In this document: one piece after another, positions 33,737 to 42,902 of the stretch
Layout: each line of letters opens with the position of its first letter
How positions within the stretch are numbered: the first letter of the stretch is position 1
Source of the DNA: Mycolicibacterium sp. J2
GTDB taxonomy: Bacteria; Actinomycetota; Actinomycetes; Mycobacteriales; Mycobacteriaceae
Length of the DNA stretch: 64,000 bases
Direction of reading: 5' to 3'
Assembly: GCF_026240945.1 (NCBI RefSeq)
Contig: NZ_JAPFPY010000026.1
Coordinates: 1-64,000, forward strand
Program-made: the position numbers and the translations under genes
The notes under the pieces: generated by a model
What the model was told of the DNA's origin: nothing
Seen by the model: the letters and a program-made list of their open reading frames with translations, nothing else
Databases searched by the model: none

Positions 33737-34573
33737 ATGAGCGAGCGGGTCAGCCCCGGCCGCGCCTCCGGCTGGGCCGTGGTCAACATCCTGGTGGTGT
33801 TCTACGCGCTGATCCCGGTGCTGTGGATCCTGTCGCTGTCGCTGAAGCCCACCTCAACGGTCAAGGACGGGAAGTTCATTCCGTCGCAGATCACCTTCGA
33901 CAACTACAAGGCCATCTTCTCCGGAAACATCTTCTCCTCGGCGCTGATCAACTCGATCGGCATCGGGCTGATCACCACCGTGATCGCGGTGACCATCGGC
34001 GGGATGGCCGCCTATGCAATTGCGCGCCTTGCGTTTCCGGGTAAGAAGCTGCTCGTCGGCGTCGCGCTGTTGATCGCGATGTTCCCGCAGATCTCGCTGG
34101 TGACCCCGATCTTCAACATCGAACGCCGGATCGGCCTGTTCGATACCTGGCCCGGTCTGATCATTCCGTACATCACCTTCGCGCTGCCGCTGGCGATCTA
34201 CACCATGAGCGCGTTCTTCAAAGAGATCCCATGGGATCTGGAGAAGGCTGCGAAAATGGACGGCGCCACGCCGGGCCAGGCGTTCCGCAAGGTGATCGCC
34301 CCGCTGGCCGCGCCGGGCATCGTCACCGCGGGCATCCTGGTGTTCATCTTCGCCTGGAACGATCTGCTGTTGGCATTGTCGTTGACGGCTACCCAGCGCG
34401 CCATCACGGCGCCCGTGGCGATCGCGAACTTCACCGGCAGTTCGCAGTTCGAGGAACCGACCGGGTCCATCGCCGCCGGCGCGATGGTCATCACGGTGCC
34501 CATCATCATCTTTGTTCTGATTTTCCAGCGACGGATCGTGGCCGGGTTGACCTCCGGCGCGGTGAAGGGGTAG
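33737..34573 (+). CDS. sugB: Trehalose ABC permease SugB
   Basis: 278 residues, six helices, MalG-type. The EAA loop reads EKAAKMDGATPGQAFRKVIA near residues 170-190. The ATG at 33737 follows GAGG and lies 28 bp after the sugA stop; an upstream TTG in frame is less likely. Partner of SugA in the LpqY-SugABC importer. Confidence 0.94.
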   Translation: MSERVSPGRASGWAVVNILVVFYALIPVLWILSLSLKPTSTVKDGKFIPSQITFDNYKAIFSGNIFSSALINSIGIGLITTVIAVTIGGMAAYAIARLAFPGKKLLVGVALLIAMFPQISLVTPIFNIERRIGLFDTWPGLIIPYITFALPLAIYTMSAFFKEIPWDLEKAAKMDGATPGQAFRKVIAPLAAPGIVTAGILVFIFAWNDLLLALSLTATQRAITAPVAIANFTGSSQFEEPTGSIAAGAMVITVPIIIFVLIFQRRIVAGLTSGAVKG

Positions 34574-34576
34574 CTC

Positions 34577-35752
34577 ATGGCCGAGATCGTTCTGGACCAC
34601 GTCACCAAGAGTTACGCCGGCGGTGCGACGGCAGTGCAGGACTTTTCGTTGACCATCAACGACGGCGAGTTCATCATCCTGGTGGGTCCGTCGGGGTGTG
34701 GAAAGTCCACCACTCTCAACATGATCGCGGGCTTGGAGGAGATCACCTCCGGCGAGCTGCGCATCGGTGGTGAACGGGTCAACGAGAAGCAGCCCAAGGA
34801 CCGCGATATCGCCATGGTGTTCCAGTCGTATGCGCTCTATCCGCATATGACGGTGCGGCAGAACATCGCATTTCCGCTCACCCTGGCCAAGCTGTCGAAG
34901 GCCGAGATCGCGACAAAGGTCGAGGAGACAGCGAAAATCCTTGACCTTACCGAACTCCTGGACCGCAGGCCGGCGCAGCTGTCGGGCGGTCAACGGCAAC
35001 GCGTGGCCATGGGCCGGGCTATCGTACGCAGTCCCAAAGCGTTTCTGATGGACGAGCCGCTGTCCAATCTCGACGCGAAATTGCGCGTGCAGATGCGTAC
35101 CGAGATCGCCCGGCTGCAAAGCCGTCTCGGGACCACCACCGTCTACGTCACCCATGACCAGACCGAGGCGATGACGCTCGGCGACCGGGTGGTCGTGATG
35201 CTGGCCGGCGTGGTTCAGCAGATCGGTACCCCCGAGGAGCTGTACAACCGCCCGGTGAACCTGTTCGTGGCCGGATTCATCGGCTCGCCGGCGATGAATT
35301 TCTTTCCGGCCACTCTCACCGATGTCGGTTTGCGGTTGCCGTTCGGCGAGATCACGCTGCCCGTCGAAGGCCCGGTGACGCATGCCGGGCTTGCCCGACA
35401 CCAGGGTGCGAACCTCATCGTGGGTGTGCGTCCTGAGCACTTCGACGACGCCGCCCAGATCGATTCCTACGCCAGGATCCGGGCCCACGTGTTCGAGGTG
35501 ACGGTGGACTTGGTCGAGTCGCTGGGCGCCGAGAAGTACCTGCACTTCCGCACCGAGGGTGAAGGGGCACAGTCGGCGCAGTTGGCTCAGCTGGCCGCCG
35601 ACTCCGGGGCCGGGGTGAACGAATTCGTGGCACGGGTGTCTGCTGCGTCGGAGGTGAGAACCGGGCAGAAGGCGGAACTGGCCCTGGACACCTCCAAGCT
35701 GGTGATCTTCGACGCGGCCACCGGCGCCAACCTGTCGATCGCAGCGGAGTGA
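34577..35752 (+). CDS. sugC: Trehalose ABC transporter ATPase SugC
   Basis: 391 residues (Rv1238 is 393). Walker A GPSGCGKST near 36-44, signature LSGGQRQRVAMGRA, Walker B AFLMDEPLSNLD, switch His in VTHDQTEA, and a C-terminal TOBE-type regulatory domain (about 240-390). Energises trehalose uptake. Its stop overlaps the start of the next gene (GTGA), so that gene is coupled to the transporter. Confidence 0.95.
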   Translation: MAEIVLDHVTKSYAGGATAVQDFSLTINDGEFIILVGPSGCGKSTTLNMIAGLEEITSGELRIGGERVNEKQPKDRDIAMVFQSYALYPHMTVRQNIAFPLTLAKLSKAEIATKVEETAKILDLTELLDRRPAQLSGGQRQRVAMGRAIVRSPKAFLMDEPLSNLDAKLRVQMRTEIARLQSRLGTTTVYVTHDQTEAMTLGDRVVVMLAGVVQQIGTPEELYNRPVNLFVAGFIGSPAMNFFPATLTDVGLRLPFGEITLPVEGPVTHAGLARHQGANLIVGVRPEHFDDAAQIDSYARIRAHVFEVTVDLVESLGAEKYLHFRTEGEGAQSAQLAQLAADSGAGVNEFVARVSAASEVRTGQKAELALDTSKLVIFDAATGANLSIAAE

Positions 35753-36342
35753 CAGACGTTCTCGCCGGTGTCCGCGCCCATCTGAGCGCACATTTCACGG
35801 CGGCCGGGGTACCCGGCGAACCCGGCGAGGCCAGCATCACCTTCTTGGGCACCGACCGGATCGACGTGCTGCGCTTCGGTCCGGATGCCGAGCGGGTGAA
35901 TCACTTTGTTTCAGTTGGGTGTTCGCGTCATGCGATGATCGACCCCACGGAGTTCATGGCCGATTCCCAGCTCGGGCCGCGGGCCGAGGTGGTGGTCTCG
36001 CTGCGGGCGCCGACGCCGACCGGGTTGGCCAAGTCGGTGGCGGTGCTGGCCGCCGCACCCGCCGTCGAGGGCCTGATCCTCGACGGTGACGCGTTGGTGG
36101 ATTTGGGAGCCCCGCTGTTCGACGGCGCACCCTTCACCGCATTCCTGTTGGGCTCCAGTGCCATCGATGACCTGGACCTGCCGGAGCCGATGTCGCCGGT
36201 GCGGTTCTTCGCGGCGACGCCGATCACCCCGACGGAGGCGGCCTGGGTCCGGCTCAAGGGCGCCGACGCGATGCGCGAGGCGTGGCGGACGGACGGGGTT
36301 GACGTGCTCGATGCACGGCGGCGAGCCGCCAATCCGGCCTGA
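35749..36342 (+). CDS. Suppressor-of-fused domain protein coupled to sugC
   Basis: 197 residues, the bacterial SUFU fold (for example VNHFVSVGCSRHAM, VVVSLRAPTPTG, FFAATPITPTEAAWVRLKG). Bacterial members have no known biochemical role; some are suspected immunity or binding proteins. The GTG overlaps the sugC stop, so it is made with the trehalose importer, a context I do not recall for M. tuberculosis. The last residues RRRAANPA come from the first unit of a minisatellite that also carries the stop codon. Confidence 0.78.
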   Translation: MTDVLAGVRAHLSAHFTAAGVPGEPGEASITFLGTDRIDVLRFGPDAERVNHFVSVGCSRHAMIDPTEFMADSQLGPRAEVVVSLRAPTPTGLAKSVAVLAAAPAVEGLILDGDALVDLGAPLFDGAPFTAFLLGSSAIDDLDLPEPMSPVRFFAATPITPTEAAWVRLKGADAMREAWRTDGVDVLDARRRAANPA

Positions 36343-36436
36343 GCGGCGAGCCGCCAATCCGGCCTGAGCGGCGAGCCGCCAATCCGGCCTGAGCGGCGAG
36401 CCGCCAATCCGGCCTGAGCGGCGAGCCGCCAATCCG
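36320..36436. repeat. 25-bp tandem repeat, five copies, between convergent genes
   Basis: The unit GAGCCGCCAATCCGGCCTGA plus GCGGC starts at 36323, 36348, 36373, 36398 and 36423. The first copy encodes the end of the SUFU protein and its stop codon; the last diverges just before the stop of the convergent permease gene at 36440. The period is not a multiple of three. Confidence 0.92.
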
Positions 36437-36439
36437 CTC

Positions 36440-37303
36440 TCAGCGCCCCACCATCGCGCTGGTGAGACCCGCTGCGCCGCCGCCTGTTCCGGTCGGGTCG
36501 CGACGCAGGATCAGCGCGGCGATGCCGAGGACGATCAGGGTGAGAACCAGCATCAGTGTCGACATCGCGGCGATTTCGGGCCGCAACGCAGCCTTGAGCG
36601 AGGCGAAGATGTACACCGGCCACGGTGTGGAGCCGGCGACCGAGACGAACGAGGACACGACGGTGTTGTCCAGGCTGAGGGTGAACGCCAGCAGTGCACC
36701 GGCGAGGACGGCGGGACGGATCAGCGGCAGGGTGATATCGGTGAACCGACGCAGCGGGGTCGCGTAGAGGTCGGCCGCCGCCTCCTCCAGGCTTTCGTTC
36801 ATCCCCGTCATCCGCGCCCGCACGATGAAGGTCACGACGGCGCTGGCGAAGAGCGAATTGGCGATGATCAAGCGCACCTGACCGATGTTGAATCCGGTGA
36901 TGCCCCAGTCGATGCCGAGGGTGACGAACCAGGGCAGCAACGAGATGGCGCTGACGATCTCCGGGGTCACCATCACCAGGCCCAGCAAGGCGAGCAATCC
37001 CGGCGACCACCATCGCGGTCGGCGGGCCAAGGCGATTCCTGCGGAGGTGCCGAGAATCGTCGCCACCAGGGCTGTACCGGCGGCGGTGATCAAGGAGACG
37101 GTGATCGAATTCGTGATCGCCGAGTTGGTCAGCGCCGCGACGTAGGGTTCGACGCTGAAGCCGTCAAAGGTCTGCAGGTTCCGCCCGGAGTTGAACGAGT
37201 AGACGACGATGACCACGATCGGGAAGAACAAGAACAGCAGGCCGAGGACGCCCCAGATATGCAGGACCGCGTCACCGCGCCGGATTCTGCGCCTGGTGGT
37301 CAT
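36440..37303 (-). CDS. ABC permease, PotC-type
   Basis: 287 residues, six membrane helices. The EAA loop reads EEAAADLYATPLRRFTDITLPLI (about 175-197), and the N-terminal YSFNSGRN segment is typical of PotC-like spermidine/putrescine permeases. Last gene of the six-gene operon. Its ATG overlaps the stop of the preceding permease gene (TGATG). Together the two permeases form the channel for the binding protein encoded at 38259-39401. Confidence 0.87.
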   Translation of the reverse strand: MTTRRRIRRGDAVLHIWGVLGLLFLFFPIVVIVVYSFNSGRNLQTFDGFSVEPYVAALTNSAITNSITVSLITAAGTALVATILGTSAGIALARRPRWWSPGLLALLGLVMVTPEIVSAISLLPWFVTLGIDWGITGFNIGQVRLIIANSLFASAVVTFIVRARMTGMNESLEEAAADLYATPLRRFTDITLPLIRPAVLAGALLAFTLSLDNTVVSSFVSVAGSTPWPVYIFASLKAALRPEIAAMSTLMLVLTLIVLGIAALILRRDPTGTGGGAAGLTSAMVGR

Positions 37304-38262
37304 CACAATGACTCCTTTGCGGGCAGTCGCAACGAGGTGATGGCCGTGGTGAGACGGCCGGCCGCCTTGAGGACGCCGCCCACCACGGCGCTGGTGCCGA
37401 AGATGGCGAGCATCAGCAGCACGGCCATCGCGGAGCCGAGCGCCCAGTTCTGCGCACTCTGGAATTGGGCGGCGACCATCTGCCCGACCATGCTTCCGCT
37501 GGCGCCGCCGAGAACCGTGGGGGTGATGTAGTCGCCCATCAACGGTACGAAGACCAGCAGCAGTCCGGCCATCACGCCGGGCGAGGCCAGTGGAACCGTG
37601 ATGCAGCGGAACGTATCCCACGCGGTGCCGCCGAGATCCCGACTTGCTTCCAGCAGTTTGGGATCGAGACGTTCCAGCGCCACGTAGAGGGGCAGGATCA
37701 TCAGTGGGAGATAGTTGTACACCACGCCGAGTTGGACCGCCGCTGAGGTGTACAGCACATGCAGCGGTCCGTCGGTGATGTGCAACCACTGCAGCAGCTT
37801 GGACACGAATCCGGCTGGGCTCAGCGAGATCTGCCAACCGATGGTGCGGACCAGGAAGTTCGTCCAGTACGGGATCAAGATCAGGGCCAGTACCACTGCA
37901 CGCCAGCGGGCGGGTAGCTTGACGGCCATCCAGTAGGCCATGGGGAAGGCGATCACCAGACACAGCGCCGTGCCCAGGGCGGCGATCTTCAAGGTGCGCA
38001 GGAAGATCGCGAAGAACGCCGGTGACGCCGCCTCGCCGTAACGGTCGAACGACAGCACGTCGTTGGCGTGGGTCGTGTACAGACCCGGTTTGTAACCGAA
38101 GCTGTACCAGACCACGAGCGCGAAGGGCAGCACGAAGAACAGGACCATCCACACGCTGATGGGCAGGGCGCCAAGGCCGCCCGGCAGCCGCGGTCGCGTC
38201 CGCCGGGGTGGCCCGTCGCCGCTGTCGGGACTGCGCACCGATGGCTCCTGCAGAACGGTCAC
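37303..38262 (-). CDS. ABC permease, PotB-type
   Basis: 319 residues, six helices. Features of PotB-like permeases: YSFGYKPGLYTT after helix 1, IPYWTNFLVRTIGW, and EAA loop LEASRDLGGTAWDTFRCITVPLA (about 200-222), then GDYITPTVLGG. GTG start overlapping the stop of the binding-protein gene (GTGA). Substrate probably a cationic or amide-type compound; see the operon's amidohydrolase. Confidence 0.87.
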   Translation of the reverse strand: MTVLQEPSVRSPDSGDGPPRRTRPRLPGGLGALPISVWMVLFFVLPFALVVWYSFGYKPGLYTTHANDVLSFDRYGEAASPAFFAIFLRTLKIAALGTALCLVIAFPMAYWMAVKLPARWRAVVLALILIPYWTNFLVRTIGWQISLSPAGFVSKLLQWLHITDGPLHVLYTSAAVQLGVVYNYLPLMILPLYVALERLDPKLLEASRDLGGTAWDTFRCITVPLASPGVMAGLLLVFVPLMGDYITPTVLGGASGSMVGQMVAAQFQSAQNWALGSAMAVLLMLAIFGTSAVVGGVLKAAGRLTTAITSLRLPAKESL

Positions 38263-39401
38263 TTGCCCGCCGCCGCCTTGAGCTCGTCGTAGATGGCGAT
38301 GATCTTGCCGTCCATCGACGTCATCTGGCTGTAGATCAGTTTCGACATGATCTGGTCGCTGATGAACACCATGTCGGGTCGTTTGATGCCGGCTTTCGTT
38401 GCGGCCTCCTCGATCCCGTGGATACCGGTGTTGTAGCCGATGTAGGTGAGTTCCTTGAGCGAGACCGTCGGATCCAGCACGTAGTTGATGAACTCGTAGG
38501 CCGCGTCCTCATGCGGGGCGCCTTTGACGATGGCCCAGTTGTCCTGCCACAGGTTGGCACCCTCGCTGGGCCAAACCCACTTGTACCGGTCCGGCTCGGC
38601 GTTGCCGAGGATGCCGAGGCGAGCATCGCCGTTCCAGCAGTGGATCAGCGTGCGTGCCGACGACGAAATCGAGTTGTTGGTCGACGATTCGAACGCTTGG
38701 ACGTGGGGTGCGATCTTTCCGAGGATGAACGAGCGGTAGGCGTCGATGTGAGCGGGATCGGTGGTGTTCGGGTCGATTCCGTTGGCGTAGAAGTACGTGA
38801 AGGCCACCTCGCCCTGGTCCTCGAGCAGCGACATGCTGCCCGAAGCCTCCTTCTGTGCGGCGTCGAGGAAGTCGGCCCACGACGTCAGATTGCGTTTGAT
38901 GACACTCGTGTCGTAGACATAACCCGTCGAGCCCCAGTCCTTGCAGACGCTGTACTTGTTGCCAGGGTCGAACGGGGTGTTCACGACCTTTGCGTTGAGG
39001 TTCTTCATATTCGGAAGTTTGGTGTGATCGAGTTCGGTCAACAATCCACCGGTTGCCATCTGCTGGATCGACGAATGAGTGGGGACGCAGATGTCATAGC
39101 CGCTGGTGCCTTTGGCCGCACTGAGTTTGGCGATCATCTCCGGATTGGAACCATAGGAGTCCAAGGTGATTGCGGGCCCCTTGGCCGAGGTGAAGTCCTT
39201 GAGCACGGCCGGATCGTCGTACTCACCCCAGGTGTAGATGTTGAGGGCGCCAGAAGACGATGATCCGCCACCGGCTGCCGGCTTGGAACACGCGGCGAGC
39301 AAGGCTCCCGCGCTGAGGGCCGCGGTGCCGCTCAGGAACGTTCGCCGGTTGACCGACTTTGCAAGGGCTTTCGGGACGAGGACGCGTATGGGTTCGTTCA
39401 T
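38259..39401 (-). CDS. Tat-exported lipoprotein, PotD-type solute-binding protein
   Basis: 380 residues. The signal peptide has a twin-arginine motif NRRTFL (18-23) and a lipobox LAAC with Cys38, so it is a folded Tat substrate lipoprotein. The mature part is PotD/PotF-like (LNIYTWGEYDDPAVLKDF, VPTHSSIQQM, WGSTGYVYDTS). PotD proteins bind polyamines, but the binding residues cannot be checked here, so the ligand may be another amine or amide. The ATG at 39401 is the first that starts the signal peptide; longer frames are not supported. Confidence 0.86.
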   Translation of the reverse strand: MNEPIRVLVPKALAKSVNRRTFLSGTAALSAGALLAACSKPAAGGGSSSSGALNIYTWGEYDDPAVLKDFTSAKGPAITLDSYGSNPEMIAKLSAAKGTSGYDICVPTHSSIQQMATGGLLTELDHTKLPNMKNLNAKVVNTPFDPGNKYSVCKDWGSTGYVYDTSVIKRNLTSWADFLDAAQKEASGSMSLLEDQGEVAFTYFYANGIDPNTTDPAHIDAYRSFILGKIAPHVQAFESSTNNSISSSARTLIHCWNGDARLGILGNAEPDRYKWVWPSEGANLWQDNWAIVKGAPHEDAAYEFINYVLDPTVSLKELTYIGYNTGIHGIEEAATKAGIKRPDMVFISDQIMSKLIYSQMTSMDGKIIAIYDELKAAAGK

Positions 39402-39441
39402 GGGATCACTTTCGGATCGGCGTGGCGGGGTGCTGCGTGGG

Positions 39442-40593
39442 TCAGGAGGTGAAGATCCGGACGGCGTCGGCGGACCACGAGCAGGAGACGGGGGCACCGA
39501 GTTCGGTGGGCGGGTTCGCACTGCGGGGCAGGCGGGCCAAGATCCTGTCCTCGCTGCCGGTGTGGACGACCAACTGCAGGCTGTGGCCCAGCTCGGAGAC
39601 ACCGAGCAGCACACCGGAGACGACGTTCACCCCGGCAGTGCTCGATTCGGGACTTGATTCGGGCAGCGCCTGCTCGGTGACGAGCACCGACTCCGGCCGG
39701 ATCGCGGCGGTGACCGCCGCGCCGGCGGCAGCAGGCACGTCGCCCTTGGCCGGTCGCGTGGAGTACAGCGAGAGGCCGGCGGTCCGAACGTTCACCCCGG
39801 CCGGATCGAAGGACGAGATGGTGCCGGTGAACGAGTTCTGCCGGCCGATGAAATCGGCCACAAAGGCCGATTCCGGTGAGTCGTAAACCGCTGACGCCGT
39901 GCCGATCTGCTCGATCCGCCCATCGTTCATCACCGCGATCCGGTCACTCATGGACAGCGCCTCCTCCTGGTCGTGCGTGACGAAGATGAAGGTGGTCCCG
40001 AGTTCCTGCTGCAGTAACTTCAGCTCGACCTGCATCTCCTCGCGCAGCTTGCGGTCGAGCGCACTCATCGGTTCGTCGAGGAGGACCACTGCGGGCCGAT
40101 TGACCAGTGCCCTGGCCAGTGCGATGCGTTGTTGTTGGCCACCGGAGAGCTGCGCCGGCTTGCGGTTGGCGAAAGCCGTCATCCGCACCATGTCCAGGGC
40201 GCGGCTCACCCGGTCGGACATCTCCGCTTTCGGCACCCCGGACCGGCGTAGCCCATAGGCGACGTTGTCGGCGACCTTCATGTGCGGAAACAGCGCATAC
40301 GCCTGAAAGACGGTGTTCACCGGGCGCTTGTGCGGAGGTAGGCTCTCGACGTTTCGGCCCGAGATCGCGATGGTGCCATCATCGGGGAACTCGAATCCGC
40401 CGATCATCCGAAGCGTCGTCGTCTTGCCGCACCCGCTGGGCCCGAGCAGGCTCAGGAATTCGCCGGCCTGCACATGCAACGAGAGGTTGTCGACGGCAAC
40501 GGCGCTGCCGTATGCCTTGGTGAGTCCGTGCAATTCGACCGACCCATCCGTCGTGGCAGGCAGCGCTGCTCCGACAGCGGTTTGCACGGTCAT
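39442..40593 (-). CDS. ABC transporter ATPase, PotA-type
   Basis: 383 residues. Walker A GPSGCGKTT near 53-61, signature LSGGQQQRIALARA, Walker B VVLLDEPMSALD, switch His in FVTHDQEEA, and a C-terminal TOBE domain (about 290-380), the PotA layout. Its ATG overlaps the amidohydrolase stop by 4 bp. It energises the two permeases downstream. Position between the amidohydrolase and the binding protein shows a dedicated importer. Confidence 0.9.
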   Translation of the reverse strand: MTVQTAVGAALPATTDGSVELHGLTKAYGSAVAVDNLSLHVQAGEFLSLLGPSGCGKTTTLRMIGGFEFPDDGTIAISGRNVESLPPHKRPVNTVFQAYALFPHMKVADNVAYGLRRSGVPKAEMSDRVSRALDMVRMTAFANRKPAQLSGGQQQRIALARALVNRPAVVLLDEPMSALDRKLREEMQVELKLLQQELGTTFIFVTHDQEEALSMSDRIAVMNDGRIEQIGTASAVYDSPESAFVADFIGRQNSFTGTISSFDPAGVNVRTAGLSLYSTRPAKGDVPAAAGAAVTAAIRPESVLVTEQALPESSPESSTAGVNVVSGVLLGVSELGHSLQLVVHTGSEDRILARLPRSANPPTELGAPVSCSWSADAVRIFTS

Positions 40594-42242
40594 GCCGGCA
40601 CCAGAGTGGAGTCGGCCTCGTAGACGACCTCGCCGCCGATGAGCGTGTACGCGACCGAGGCGGATCCGATTTCGGCTACCGGGGCGGCGAAGATATCCCG
40701 GTCGAGAATGACGATGTCACCGGCTTTCCCGACTTCGATTGTTCCCGAACGCTGTTCGTCGTGGTTGAGGTACGCCGTGCCCAAGCTGTGCGCGATCAGC
40801 GCATCGGCCAGCGACAGCGCCTGCTCGCCGAGGAAGGGCAGCGACGACGGACCGGTCGCCCCGGCGGGAGCGCGGTTGACCGACGTGTGGATGATTTCCA
40901 GGGGGTTCGCGGTGCTCACCGGCCAATCGCTGCCCGACGCCAGCGCTGCGCCGGCGCGCTGAAGTGATCCGAACGGGTACTGCCACGATGCCCGTCGGCG
41001 GCCGAGGAAGGGGATGGTGAGTACGTCCATCTGGTCTTCGTGGCGGGCCCACAGGGGTTGCATGTTGGCCACCACCCCCAGTTCGGCGAAACGGGGAACG
41101 TCGGCAGGGTGGACCACCTGGATGTGCGCCAGTGTGTGGCGAAGATCCTTGTCGCCATTCGCATTGCGAGCGGCCTCGATCGCATCCAACGACTCGCGCA
41201 CGGCACGGTCACCGAGCGCGTGGAAGTGCAGTTGGAAGCCCAGCGCGTCGAGTTCGGTCGAGATCTGCTTGAGGGTGGTCGGGTCGACGAAGCTCTTGCC
41301 CATGTTCTCGCCGGGGCAGCCGCACGCATCGAGGTAGGGCTCCAGCATGCCTGCCGTGAAGTTCTCGGCGACGCCGTCCTGCATGATCTTGACCGTCGTG
41401 GCCGAGAACCCGGCTGCCAGAGCCCGTTCGCGCTTCTCGAGGAGTTCGGGAATCTGCTCCAGCCCGCGGTTGCGGTCCCACCACAGCGCGCCGACCACGT
41501 GTGCCTTGAGCATGCCGGACGCGGTGGCGCGAAGGTAGGAGTCCAGTGAGTCCGGGGTGTCGTTGGTGGCGCCGACGATGGCGTCCTGCCAGGCCGTCAC
41601 ACCCCAGGCGAACAGTCGCCGCTGGGCGATCTCCACTGCTTCGTCGAGATCATCCTGGGTGGGCAGCGGGATGTGCCGTGCGACCAGGCCCATGGCCCCT
41701 TCCTGCAGGGTGCCGATCGCATGTCCGTCGGCGTCGCGTTCGATACGACCGTCGAACGGGTCAGGTGTCGTGTCGTCGATCCCCGCGAGCTCAAGAGCTC
41801 TGGAATTCACCCACGCGCCGTGACCGTCGCGGTTGGGGAAGTAGGCAGGCCGATCGGGGACGACGGCGTCGAGCGCCGCCGCGGTCGGCAGACCGCCGGG
41901 AAACGAGTCCATCGACCATCCGCCGCCGCTGATCCACGTCAACTCCGGATTGGCGGCGGCGTACTCGGCGATCCGGGTGAGGTAGCCGTCAGCGGTGGTA
42001 TACGGGGTCAGGTCGCACGCGATCATGTCGAGGCCGGCGTGATACGGGTGAATGTGGCTGTCCTGGAAGCCAGGTGAGACCAGGCCGCCGGCCGCGTCGA
42101 TCTCGACGGCGCCGGATCCGGTGAGCGCTTCGGCGCCGATCGCGGTGATGACACCGTCGCTGATGAGAACGGGCTCTTCGACGATCCCGGCGGGCGTGAA
42201 GACGTGGCCTCCGGTGATCAGAACTCGCTGGGCAGCAGACAT
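40590..42242 (-). CDS. YtcJ-like amidohydrolase
   Basis: 550 residues, amidohydrolase superfamily with the YtcJ-type layout. Metal site: HIHPYHAGLD (HxH, about 63-72); later candidate ligands in QLHFHALGDRA, LAHIQVVHPAD and ASGSDWP near the C-terminus. The N- and C-terminal strands form the small beta-sandwich. Superfamily members cleave C-N bonds in amides, N-acyl amino compounds or cyclic ureas; I cannot tell which. Encoded between an XRE-cupin regulator and a PotABCD-like importer, so it probably hydrolyses the imported compound inside the cell. Confidence 0.85.
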   Translation of the reverse strand: MSAAQRVLITGGHVFTPAGIVEEPVLISDGVITAIGAEALTGSGAVEIDAAGGLVSPGFQDSHIHPYHAGLDMIACDLTPYTTADGYLTRIAEYAAANPELTWISGGGWSMDSFPGGLPTAAALDAVVPDRPAYFPNRDGHGAWVNSRALELAGIDDTTPDPFDGRIERDADGHAIGTLQEGAMGLVARHIPLPTQDDLDEAVEIAQRRLFAWGVTAWQDAIVGATNDTPDSLDSYLRATASGMLKAHVVGALWWDRNRGLEQIPELLEKRERALAAGFSATTVKIMQDGVAENFTAGMLEPYLDACGCPGENMGKSFVDPTTLKQISTELDALGFQLHFHALGDRAVRESLDAIEAARNANGDKDLRHTLAHIQVVHPADVPRFAELGVVANMQPLWARHEDQMDVLTIPFLGRRRASWQYPFGSLQRAGAALASGSDWPVSTANPLEIIHTSVNRAPAGATGPSSLPFLGEQALSLADALIAHSLGTAYLNHDEQRSGTIEVGKAGDIVILDRDIFAAPVAEIGSASVAYTLIGGEVVYEADSTLVPA

Positions 42243-42245
42243 CTG

Positions 42246-42899
42246 TCAATCCTTCTTCTGGTGTGCCAGTGATGCGTTGAGCGGGTTGTTGTCGATCGGT
42301 GGGGTGACATGCGAGGTGATCCACATGGCCTGCGCCGAACTCGCGCCGATGTTCACCGCGCGGTGCGGAACCGTGGACAGATACTCGACGCTGTCACGTG
42401 GACCGAGAACGAATGTTGCTGAGCCGACTGATAATTCGATGTGGCCCGCAAGAACGTAGAAGATCTCTTGCGCGTTGTCGTGTGCGTAGGGTTCCGGGCC
42501 GGTTGAGCCACCGACATCGAAGGTGCCTTCATAGACCTCGAGTTGTCGGATGGGGGGCCGGGACAGCAGCAGCTTGCGCAGGCCGCTGTCGCTGGAGAAC
42601 ACCGGCCGTTCATCCGCTCGGAGAACGGGCCGGACGATCGGCGCCTCGTCGGACAGCAGATCGGCGACGGAGATGCCGACAGCGGCCGAGATGCGCTTCA
42701 ACACCCCTACGGAGACACCGCACTTGCCGTTCTCGAGCTGGCTGATGAAGCCCGCACTGACCCCGGCCCTGGCGGCGACGTCGCGCGTCGACAATCGGCT
42801 GCGGTCGCGGGCCTCTCGGAGCCGATGCCCGAGGACGGTGCGTGCCGTCGAGTCGGGCACGGTGGCGGCGGTCGCGGGTTGATAAGGCACGGGCCCCAT
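42246..42899 (-). CDS. XRE-family regulator with C-terminal cupin domain
   Basis: 217 residues. HTH at about 26-78 (LREARDRSRLSTRDVAARAG then SAGFISQLENGKC) and a cupin barrel at about 120-200 (HDNAQEIFYVLAGHIELSVG). This fold includes PuuR-type regulators of putrescine use, which bind the metabolite in the cupin. First gene of the operon, 3 bp before the amidohydrolase. Three TTAAGC-like repeats lie immediately upstream of its start, so it likely controls its own operon. Confidence 0.88.
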   Translation of the reverse strand: MGPVPYQPATAATVPDSTARTVLGHRLREARDRSRLSTRDVAARAGVSAGFISQLENGKCGVSVGVLKRISAAVGISVADLLSDEAPIVRPVLRADERPVFSSDSGLRKLLLSRPPIRQLEVYEGTFDVGGSTGPEPYAHDNAQEIFYVLAGHIELSVGSATFVLGPRDSVEYLSTVPHRAVNIGASSAQAMWITSHVTPPIDNNPLNASLAHQKKD

Positions 42900-42902
42900 T
42901 TC

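Noticed and set aside
33854..35791. 645-codon frame antisense to sugB and sugC
   Set aside because: Fully explained as the complement of conserved transporter genes; no ribosome-binding site or family resemblance.
36320..36436. CRISPR array
   Set aside because: The five units are directly adjacent with no spacers; it is a minisatellite, and no cas gene is present.
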